NCBI GenBank assembly: GCA_030639035.1
Contig: DAOWDM010000015.1
Span: forward strand, 1 to 5,387
DNA length: 5,387 bases
Direction: 5' to 3'
From: Alphaproteobacteria bacterium
GTDB taxonomy: Bacteria > Pseudomonadota > Alphaproteobacteria > DAOWDM01
Below, one piece after another: positions 1-4,861 of the stretch. Position 1 is the first letter of the stretch. Every line of letters begins with the position of its first letter. The notes under the pieces were generated by a model. That model ran no database searches, was not told the DNA's origin, and worked only from the letters and a program-made list of their open reading frames with translations. The position numbers and the translations under genes were made by a program.

Positions 1-191
1 TGGATATGTCTTTTTAAAGGACCTGAAAAAACAACATCTGGAATAAGCTTATGATTTTTAAGGTATTTCCCTATTGCTTTTCCTCTTTTTTCTTCCACCA
101 AAGGCAAATCCGTTCTAGCACCTACTCTTGTCAGAGTTTCTCCAGCCTTAAAAGTATTGCCATGCCTTGCAATGATTAATGTTGTTGTCAT
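1..191 (-). CDS. Histidine phosphatase family protein (phosphoglycerate-mutase-like), 5' part only
   Basis: The first 63 codons are visible; the rest lies beyond the left edge of the window. The N-terminus reads MTTTLIIARHGNT, which carries the RHG signature of the histidine phosphatase superfamily at residues 9-11. His10 is the expected phospho-accepting histidine. Further on, TDLPLVEEKRGKAIGKYL (about 28-45) matches the usual 'D.PLt..G..qA..l' stretch, and VVFSGPLKRH (about 53-62) matches the 'SpLkRa.qTA' substrate-side motif. The family includes phosphoglycerate mutases, sugar phosphatases and SixA-like phosphohistidine phosphatases; the visible part cannot tell them apart. The ATG (191-189) overlaps the TGA of the upstream kdsB-like gene (190-188) in the sequence ATGA, so the two are very likely co-transcribed and translationally coupled. 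This suggests a role in the same sugar pathway, which is inference. Confidence 0.85.
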   Translation of the reverse strand, partial: MTTTLIIARHGNTFKAGETLTRVGARTDLPLVEEKRGKAIGKYLKNHKLIPDVVFSGPLKRHI

Positions 192-1012
192 TTAGAGAAT
201 TCTCCATATTTTTTAAATAATTTTTCTGCTCTAAAAACATCTTCTGGGCTGTCTATACCGCTCATATAAGCAAGGTCTTCTCTATCTTTATAGTTTGTTT
301 TTACACATTTTACTTTGATGCCATTTTCCATAAATCTTAACTGCTCCAAACCTTCAAAGTCTTCATAGTATCCTTTTTCCAATGTTGGGACTTTTTCTAA
401 AACATCTATTCTGTATCCATACAAACCAGGTTGACGGTACACAGGGGAAGAATCCATCGTTTTCCTGTGTTTTTCTTCTTTTCTGATTGCAGGGATTATA
501 TTTTTAGAAAAATATAGAGCATATCCAGCTTTATCCATAGTTACGCATGTTCCGCTGAAAGGTGTAGTTTTTTTGTTTTCAATTAACCTATCTAAAGCCT
601 TCCAAGTCAAATTTACCGCAGGAGTTACAACTTCAATAGAGTTGTCTTCATTATATGTTTTAATTAATTCTTCGACAAACCAAGGCGGACAAAGAGGATT
701 GTCTCCCTGCATATTAATTATAAAATCAGGTTTGGTATCAAGCTTTGATACAGCCTCTACAATACGATCTGTTCCTGTTGCACATTCAGGCGATGTCATA
801 ATGTAATTAATGCTGTTTTCCTTGCAAAACACTTCTATTCTTTCATCATCAGTTGCAACATAAGCTTCAACATTTGAGATGTTATTTATAACAATATTTG
901 CAATCTCCCAAACTCTAAGCAGCATTTCTTTTCCAGCTATTTTAGCTAGCGGTTTTCCTGGAAATCTAATGGAATCATACCGAGCAGGGATAATAATAAC
1001 CGATTTTCTCAT
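188..1012 (-). CDS. kdsB: 3-deoxy-manno-octulosonate cytidylyltransferase (CMP-Kdo synthetase), KdsB-like
   Basis: KdsB couples CTP and Kdo to give CMP-Kdo and pyrophosphate in the cytoplasm, the activation step before Kdo is added to lipid A or capsule. The 274-residue product has the family's nucleotide-binding N-terminus, IIIPARYDSIRFPGKPLA (about 6-23), then ATDDERI (53-59), TSPECATGTDRI (73-84), MQGDNP (101-106), GLYGYR (196-201), LEQLRFMENG (222-231) and SGIDSPEDV (251-259). Asp104 and Asp254 are the likely metal-binding aspartates. Two oddities stand out. The usual QGDEP reads QGDNP, and the protein is some 20-30 residues longer than a typical KdsB of about 245-250, with the extra length in the middle and at the C-terminus. 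It could therefore be a KdsB paralogue acting on a related ulosonic acid. The start is supported by a GGAA Shine-Dalgarno-like sequence at 1021-1024, 8 nt upstream. It overlaps the next gene by 4 nt (ATGA). Confidence 0.88.
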   Translation of the reverse strand: MRKSVIIIPARYDSIRFPGKPLAKIAGKEMLLRVWEIANIVINNISNVEAYVATDDERIEVFCKENSINYIMTSPECATGTDRIVEAVSKLDTKPDFIINMQGDNPLCPPWFVEELIKTYNEDNSIEVVTPAVNLTWKALDRLIENKKTTPFSGTCVTMDKAGYALYFSKNIIPAIRKEEKHRKTMDSSPVYRQPGLYGYRIDVLEKVPTLEKGYYEDFEGLEQLRFMENGIKVKCVKTNYKDREDLAYMSGIDSPEDVFRAEKLFKKYGEFSK

Positions 1013-1241
1013 GTTAATTTTTCCAATTTTATTAAAGCTATTGAATACTATTCACAATTCAGATGGCAGTGATACTTAAATTATTTCTTTTTCTAACGGT
1101 AAAGAAAAAGGCTTTGCCCAATATATAGCATAGCTAGAACTTTTTTGATTTAGTTGCACTCAAAAAATCACAATAATGACAAGCGGGGGCTGGTTCGAGT
1201 ATGAGAATCGTTGGTTTGAAAAAATCGTAGTCAGTTCATTT
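1013..1241. other. Non-coding gap between the ssrA terminator and kdsB
   Basis: I see no convincing reading frame here. It should hold the promoter of the minus-strand kdsB pair; a weak candidate is TTGTGA and TAATAA (minus strand) with a 17-nt spacer, just upstream of kdsB. There are two perfect 8-bp AT-rich inverted repeats. CTTTTTCT at 1087-1094 pairs with AGAAAAAG at 1103-1110, and TTTTTTGA at 1141-1148 pairs with TCAAAAAA at 1160-1167. On the minus strand GGC-AAA-GCC followed by TTTTTCTTT (about 1118-1101) might end read-through weakly. A GC-rich block, GCGGGGGCTGGTTCGAGT (1183-1200, plus strand), stands out from its AT-rich surroundings and is unexplained. Confidence 0.6.
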
Positions 1242-1280
1242 AAAACAAAAATGGGGCACTTCTGTTGCTAGGCAGCCCCA
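1242..1280 (-). terminator. Rho-independent terminator of ssrA
   Basis: On the minus strand TGGGGC (1280-1275) pairs perfectly with GCCCCA (1257-1252) across a 17-nt loop, and is followed by TTTTTGTTTT (1251-1242). This is a stem plus U-run at the right place to end the tmRNA precursor. The loop also holds CCTA, which can pair with TAGG upstream (about 1292-1289). The same GGGGC/GCCCC stem may therefore be half of an H-type pseudoknot in the RNA, with termination and the 3' pseudoknot sharing sequence. Confidence 0.75.
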
Positions 1281-1339
1281 CGCCCCACCTAACTTCCACT
1301 CACGGAAGCAGGAATTGTATTATTTGGTAGTCTAGCTGT

Positions 1340-1378
1340 CTATGCAGCAAGAGCCACCTGAGTGCCATTATCGTTTGC
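1340..1378 (-). other. tmRNA proteolysis-tag reading frame, ANDNGTQVALAA then TAG
   Basis: The frame runs from GCA (1378-1376) to TAG (1342-1340) and encodes ANDNGTQVALAA. AND(N) at the start and ALAA at the end are the hallmarks of tmRNA tags; the C-terminal ALAA is the degron read by ClpXP and related proteases, and the ANDN start is the alphaproteobacterial style. The resume codon is preceded by an A-rich stretch, TAAGTAAGT, as expected for the resumption signal. The tag is 12 encoded residues, shorter than most alphaproteobacterial tags I recall. Confidence 0.9.
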
Positions 1379-1474
1379 ACTTACTTAAAATTAGCCCGAT
1401 AACGGTGGTACTATACCGAATACAACCAATATCTTTACTACGCACGTCGATCCTGTTTCGTCCCCATAAAAAAA

Positions 1475-1541
1475 TGGTGGAGACGCCGGGTACTGCCCCC
1501 GAGTCCGTTACGCCTATTCCATAAAGGGTTTAGCATCATAG
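1475..1541 (-). other. Acceptor piece of the two-piece tmRNA
   Basis: This is the CCA-ending half that precedes the coding half in the gene. Its 3' end is fixed by the encoded CCA at 1477-1475, with discriminator A at 1478. Its 5' end is not visible from sequence alone; 1541 is an estimate just downstream of the GTTGG-GTAA-CCAAC hairpin (1554-1541), which may be part of a precursor leader. The T-arm has a proper 5-bp stem but the 7-nt loop reads GGCAGTA, not the usual TTCGANT. The 9 nt between the pieces (1474-1466, TTTTTTTAT) would be removed in processing. Confidence 0.75.
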
Positions 1542-1560
1542 TTGGTTACCCAACATTAAT

Positions 1561-1589
1561 AATATAAAACAAAAACAGAACAATTGGAA
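1561..1589 (-). promoter_or_regulatory. Putative sigma-70-type promoter of ssrA
   Basis: Reading the minus strand, TTCCAA (1589-1584) is a poor -35 box. It is followed after 17 nt by TATATT (1566-1561), a 5-of-6 match to the -10 consensus. Transcription would start near 1554, just ahead of the acceptor piece, which fits the permuted gene order. In such AT-rich sequence chance matches are common. Confidence 0.35.
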
Positions 1590-1611
1590 GCTTTAAATAG
1601 TTTTTTATAGT
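1584..1611 (+). promoter_or_regulatory. Putative sigma-70-type promoter of thyX
   Basis: TTGGAA (1584-1589) matches the -35 consensus at 4 of 6 positions. It is followed after 16 nt by TATAGT (1606-1611), 5 of 6 with the -10 box. It would give a leader of about 70 nt before thyX. The -35 hexamer is the reverse complement of the one proposed for ssrA. A second -10-like TAAAAT at 1642-1647 lacks a good -35 partner. Confidence 0.35.
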
Positions 1612-1688
1612 AATATTTTAAAAAATTTGATGCAAAAATTGTAAAATAGAGTAAGTTTAGAATTAAGTGTTTTAATGGAGAAAGAAAA

Positions 1689-2630
1689 ATGCAACTTACG
1701 CTGGAACAGGAGACCGAAATCAAACGGCTTACTGCTGTTAGCAACTCAACTAAACGATCGACAGTAACTGCGTTAGAGGAAATTATATACAAACTGTTTC
1801 CAGTGCTTGACCATGGTTTTATCCGTGTAATCGACTATATGGGAGATGACTCTGCAATAGTTCAAGCTGCAAGGGTATCTTATGGACGAGGAACAAAAAA
1901 AGTTCATCAAGACAAAGGCTTAATAAACTATTTGATGCGTAACCGTCATACTACTCCTTTTGAAATGTGTGAAATTAAGTTCCATGTAAAAATGCCTATA
2001 TTTGTTGCAAGACAATGGATTCGTCATCGTACAGCAACCGTAAATGAATGTTCTGCACGTTATTCTATCCTTGATCGTGAATTTTATATCCCTGCTCAAG
2101 AAAATTTAGCGGCTCAATCATCAGACAACAGTCAGGGGCGTGGGGTTTCATTAAGTGAAAATGAGGCAAACGACGTTCTTAATATTTTAAGAACAGATGC
2201 CGAGCATTGTTATAATAATTATGAAAAAATGCACAATGAAGATGAGTATGGAAACCGCATTGATGAAAACCGTACAGGTGTCGCTCGTGAGCTTGCCCGT
2301 ATGAATCTTACTCTTAATACTTATACACAGTGGTACTGGAAAATTGACCTTCATAACTTGATGCATTTTCTTTCATTAAGACTGCACCCTCATGCTCAGC
2401 TTGAAATACGTCTTTATGCGGAGCAGATTCTTGAGATGATGAAAAGATGGACACCAATGACATATGAAGCATTTATGCAGTATCGTATGGGCGGAGCTCA
2501 CCTTTCCAGTGCAGGACTGGAAGCTGTAAAACGAATGCTGAATGGTGAAAAAGTATCGCATAGTGATGTAGAAATGACTAAGCGTGAATGGAATGAACTT
2601 ATGAAGGTTCTTGATAAACCAGAAGAATAA
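1689..2630 (+). CDS. thyX: FAD-dependent thymidylate synthase ThyX
   Basis: ThyX makes dTMP from dUMP in the cytoplasm, using methylene-tetrahydrofolate, FAD and NADPH. Unlike ThyA it releases tetrahydrofolate rather than dihydrofolate. The 313-residue protein contains the ThyX motif RHRTATVNECSARY at 112-125, with Arg112, His113, Arg114, Asn119, Glu120, Ser122 and Arg124 kept. The sixth motif position, Ser in the consensus, is Thr117. RHTTPFEMCEIKFHVK (86-101) and ELARMNL (201-207) followed by YTQWYWKIDLHNLMHFLSLR (212-231) are the flavin- and dUMP-binding parts; Arg231 corresponds to the conserved dUMP-binding arginine. The family core is about 220-250 residues; the extra N-terminus (1-40, ending in VLDHGF) and C-terminal tail are as in alphaproteobacterial members. 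GGAG at 1677-1680 lies 8 nt before the ATG. It stands 44 nt ahead of hflK and may be co-transcribed with it. Confidence 0.97.
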   Translation: MQLTLEQETEIKRLTAVSNSTKRSTVTALEEIIYKLFPVLDHGFIRVIDYMGDDSAIVQAARVSYGRGTKKVHQDKGLINYLMRNRHTTPFEMCEIKFHVKMPIFVARQWIRHRTATVNECSARYSILDREFYIPAQENLAAQSSDNSQGRGVSLSENEANDVLNILRTDAEHCYNNYEKMHNEDEYGNRIDENRTGVARELARMNLTLNTYTQWYWKIDLHNLMHFLSLRLHPHAQLEIRLYAEQILEMMKRWTPMTYEAFMQYRMGGAHLSSAGLEAVKRMLNGEKVSHSDVEMTKREWNELMKVLDKPEE

Positions 2631-2674
2631 CAAGTTTTTAAATTAAATGTAATTTTAACAAGGTAGATAACAAC

Positions 2675-3784
2675 ATGAACAATGATGGAAAAGGTTCAGG
2701 ACCGTGGGGCAATAGTGGAGATTCAGGCGGACCGTGGGGATCTAACAGTGGTTCTGGCTCAAATACCCCTCCACCCGATATTGAAGATTTTATAAGAAAA
2801 GGACGGAACAGGTTTAAAGATGCTGTGCCTCCTATATTCGGTGCAAAAGGCGGAATGTTCGTTGTTTTGCTTGTTGTTTTTGGACTTTGGGCGGCTACAG
2901 GTTTTTACCGTGTGCTGCCAAATGAACAAGGTGTAGTGCTTCGTTTTGGAAGTTTTGCTTATATGACAGGTGCTGGACTGCATTATCATCTGCCTGTGCC
3001 AATAGAAACAGTAATGATTCCAGATGTAACGCGTGAAAACAGAGAAGAAATTGGCTTTAGAACAATTCAAGCTTCTAGGTACTCAAAACCGTCAGTTCAG
3101 AGCATGCCAAAAGAAAGCTTAATGCTTACTGGTGATGAAAATATTGTTGATATTGATTTTACCGTTACTTGGGTTGTTAAAGATGCTCGTGATTATCTGT
3201 TTAACATGCGAGACCCTGCTGGAACTGTTCGTGTAGCTGCAGAAGGTGCTATGCGTGAAGTTATTGGTAAAACACTAATTGTAGAAGTTCTGACAATGGA
3301 TAAAGAAGAAATTCAGTTAAAAACTTCTGCTCTTCTTCAAGAAGTTTTAGACAGTTACGGTGCAGGAATCAGGATAAAACGAGTTAAGCTTTTAGAAGTT
3401 AATCCTCCAAAACTTGTTATTGATGCTTTTAATGATGTTCAGCGTGCAAAAACTGACAAAGAACGTCTTAGAAATGAAGCAGAAGCATACAAAAGAGAAG
3501 TTATTCCAAGAGCCAGAGGTGAAGCAGCAAAGAAAATGCAGGGAGCAGAGGCTTACAAAGCAGAAGTTGTTAATCGTGCAGCTGGTGATGCGAACAGGTT
3601 TGTTTCCGTTCTTAATGGATATAAAAAAGCAAAAAAAGTTACAGCTAAACGCATGTATCTTGAAACTATGGAAAAAGTAATGGGAAAATCTGAACTTGTG
3701 ATTATTGACCAATCAAAAGACGGACAGGGGGTTATCCCATATCTTCCGTTGTCAGAAATTGGTTCTAGACGGGGAGGAAAATAA
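2675..3784 (+). CDS. hflK: FtsH protease modulator HflK (SPFH domain)
   Basis: HflK pairs with HflC in an inner-membrane complex that surrounds FtsH and modulates its attack on membrane proteins. The 369-residue product has a Gly/Ser/Asn-rich cytoplasmic N-terminus with two GPWG repeats (about 9-12 and 19-22), typical of HflK. A single membrane span follows at about 60-78 (MFVVLLVVFGLWAATGF), then the band-7/SPFH domain from YRVLPNEQGVVLRFG (78-92) through LTGDENIVDIDFTVTW (151-166) to IKRVKLLEVNPP (234-245). An Ala/Glu/Lys-rich coiled-coil stretch (about 255-320) and the C-terminal YLETMEKVMG segment (328-337) complete the usual architecture. AAGG at 2660-2663 lies 11 nt before the ATG. The last codons carry the strong Shine-Dalgarno sequence GGAGG (3773-3777) for hflC, which starts 2 nt after the stop. 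Confidence 0.97.
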   Translation: MNNDGKGSGPWGNSGDSGGPWGSNSGSGSNTPPPDIEDFIRKGRNRFKDAVPPIFGAKGGMFVVLLVVFGLWAATGFYRVLPNEQGVVLRFGSFAYMTGAGLHYHLPVPIETVMIPDVTRENREEIGFRTIQASRYSKPSVQSMPKESLMLTGDENIVDIDFTVTWVVKDARDYLFNMRDPAGTVRVAAEGAMREVIGKTLIVEVLTMDKEEIQLKTSALLQEVLDSYGAGIRIKRVKLLEVNPPKLVIDAFNDVQRAKTDKERLRNEAEAYKREVIPRARGEAAKKMQGAEAYKAEVVNRAAGDANRFVSVLNGYKKAKKVTAKRMYLETMEKVMGKSELVIIDQSKDGQGVIPYLPLSEIGSRRGGK

Positions 3785-3786
3785 TA

Positions 3787-4659
3787 ATGAAAAAAACAAT
3801 AGCAATGATTTTTGGTGTTCTTTTTTTAGTAACCTTGCTTGATTCTCTTTACATAGTAAAGCAGACAGAGCAGGCAATAGTTCTCCAGTTTGGTGCTCCT
3901 AAAAGAGTTGTCAAAGAAGCTGGATTGAAAATTAAAAGTCCGTTTGTTCAGAATGTTGTTTATTATGACAATAGGCTTTTAGATCTTGATCCTCCTGCTG
4001 AAGAATTGACTCTTTTTGATAAAAAACGAGTGGAAATAGACAGCTTTACACGCTTTCGTATTGTTGAACCTCTTGTTTTTTACAAGTCAGTTCCTAATGA
4101 AAAAGAAGCTCTTTCAAGACTTAACGACATTATTAGTTCTTCTGTAAGAGCCGTTCTTGGTAAGACAACTCTGATAGAGCTTTTATCCGATAAACGTATT
4201 CAAATCATGGACGATATTTGGAAAATGGCTGATAAAGAAGCGAAAACTCTTGGTGTAGAAATTGCTGGAGTTCGTATTAGACGAGCTGATTTACCTCCTC
4301 AGATTAGCCAGTCTGTATATGCTAGAATGAGGTCAGAACGTGAAAGAGAGGCAAAGGAATATCGAGCTCAAGGGCAGGAAGTTTCTCAACAAATTCGTGC
4401 AAAAGCAGAGCGTGAAAGTACGATTATAATTGCCGAAGCTCAGAGGAAATCTCAGGAAATACGCGGTGAAGGCGATAATAAAGCTATAGAAATATGGGCA
4501 GATGCTGCAAATAAAGATACTGAATTCTATGCCTTTTATCGCTCGCTGGAATCTTATAGAAAGTCAATGAGGGATAAAACAACTCTTGTGTTGTCTCCTG
4601 ATTCCGAGTTTTTCAGATATTTCAACAAAACACCTGGAAACAAGTATAAAAAGCGTTAA
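3787..4659 (+). CDS. hflC: FtsH protease modulator HflC (SPFH domain)
   Basis: HflC is the partner of HflK in the FtsH-regulating membrane complex. The 290-residue protein begins with an N-terminal signal-anchor (about 4-23), then YIVKQTEQAIVLQFGAPKR (22-40), the opening of the SPFH domain. Further family landmarks are PGL-like AGLKIKSPFVQNVVYYDNR (45-63), VEIDSFTRFRI (82-92), SSSVRAVLGKTTLIELLS (117-134), GVEIAGVRIRRADLP (156-170) and the charged coiled coil YARMRSEREREAKEYRAQG (178-196). The C-terminal LSPDSEFFRYF (269-279) is diagnostic for HflC. Length is typical or slightly short. Translation is very likely coupled to hflK, from GGAGG lying inside the end of hflK with a 9-nt spacer. The DUF2065 start follows 8 nt after the stop. 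Confidence 0.97.
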   Translation: MKKTIAMIFGVLFLVTLLDSLYIVKQTEQAIVLQFGAPKRVVKEAGLKIKSPFVQNVVYYDNRLLDLDPPAEELTLFDKKRVEIDSFTRFRIVEPLVFYKSVPNEKEALSRLNDIISSSVRAVLGKTTLIELLSDKRIQIMDDIWKMADKEAKTLGVEIAGVRIRRADLPPQISQSVYARMRSEREREAKEYRAQGQEVSQQIRAKAERESTIIIAEAQRKSQEIRGEGDNKAIEIWADAANKDTEFYAFYRSLESYRKSMRDKTTLVLSPDSEFFRYFNKTPGNKYKKR

Positions 4660-4667
4660 ATAGTTTT

Positions 4668-4857
4668 ATGTTAAATGAACTTTTAACAGCTTTTGCTCTT
4701 ATTTTTGTAATCGAGGGGCTGCTTTATGTGGCAGCTCCTGATTTTATGAAAAAAAATGATGCGTGAGATTCAGGTGATTCCTTCCGATGTTCTGCGTAAC
4801 ATGGGACTGTTTTTAGCTGTAATTGGTGTCGTATTTGTTTGGATTGTACGAGGTTAA
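4668..4857 (+). pseudogene. DUF2065 (YjeT-like) small membrane protein, reading frame broken by a 1-base shift
   Basis: From ATG 4668 the frame gives MLNELLTAFALIFVIEGLLY and then VAAPDFMKKNDA before a TGA at 4764-4766, 32 residues in all. The second half of the family continues in another frame, MMREIQVIPSDVLRNMG then LFLAVIGVVFVWIVRG, ending at TAA 4855-4857. Joining them by removing one A from the run at 4749-4756 gives a 62-residue protein with ...FMKKMMREI... across the join. This fits DUF2065: a first membrane span with the EGLLY motif, a P..MKKM linker, LR.MG, and a second span ending near RG. E. coli YjeT is of this family and also sits just after hflC. Function is unknown; its place suggests a small partner of HflKC. 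The gene may be a recent pseudogene, be rescued by slippage, or reflect a sequencing error. No clear Shine-Dalgarno sequence precedes it. Confidence 0.85.
4749..4756 (+). other. Run of eight A's at the frameshift point in the DUF2065 gene
   Basis: The run A8 followed by TGATG sits exactly where the two DUF2065 half-frames must be joined. With seven A's the frame is open through to 4857; with eight it stops at 4764. Homopolymer A runs are known sites of polymerase slippage, indel mutation and sequencing error. Confidence 0.8.
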
Positions 4858-4861
4858 AAAA

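Larger units (their letters stand above)
1252..1541 (-). ncRNA. ssrA: Transfer-messenger RNA (tmRNA), circularly permuted two-piece form
   Basis: tmRNA frees stalled ribosomes and adds a degradation tag, acting with SmpB after charging with alanine. On the minus strand the tRNA-like 3' half comes first. GGACTCGGG leads into a 5-bp T-stem (1502-1498 with 1490-1486), then CGTCTCC (1485-1479) and ACCA ending at 1475. Nine nt later comes GGGGACG (1465-1459), which pairs with CGTCTCC over all 7 bp, with a G·U at the third pair, the alanyl-tRNA synthetase identity element. GGATCGACG follows as the D-like loop, then a hairpin region, the tag frame, a CTTCC/GGAAG hairpin (about 1310-1295) and a pseudoknot. 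CCGTTATC (1405-1398) can pair with GATAATGG (1372-1365), placing the resume codon in a loop. This 3'-before-5' order is the permuted gene form known in alphaproteobacteria, some cyanobacteria and some betaproteobacteria; processing would yield an acceptor piece and a coding piece. The outer ends are estimates. Confidence 0.93.

Noticed and set aside
1087..1110. Rho-independent terminator from the inverted repeat CTTTTTCT/AGAAAAAG
   Set aside because: The stem is almost all A-T and is not followed by a T-run on either strand. The clear terminator for ssrA is at 1280-1242.
1183..1214. A tRNA gene or tRNA fragment suggested by GGTTCGAGT
   Set aside because: Only the T-loop-like nonamer is present. 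The flanking bases do not form a T-stem, there is no acceptor stem and no CCA, so I do not call a tRNA or an attachment site.
1252..1465. A standard one-piece tmRNA starting at GGGGACG
   Set aside because: The matching 3' acceptor strand and CCA lie upstream of the 5' end (1485-1475), and none is found after the tag before the terminator, so the permuted form is required.
1342..1524. Plus-strand open frame of 60 codons starting MQQEPPE
   Set aside because: It is wholly antisense to the tmRNA; its first codons are the complement of the tag's stop and final Ala codons. It has no ribosome binding site and no family resemblance.
2759..3070. Minus-strand open frame inside hflK, and similar ones at 3392-3712 and 2376-2633
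   Set aside because: They lie opposite strongly conserved hflK or thyX sequence, are rich in Phe, Cys, His and Ser as expected from the complement of A-rich coding DNA, and show no motifs.
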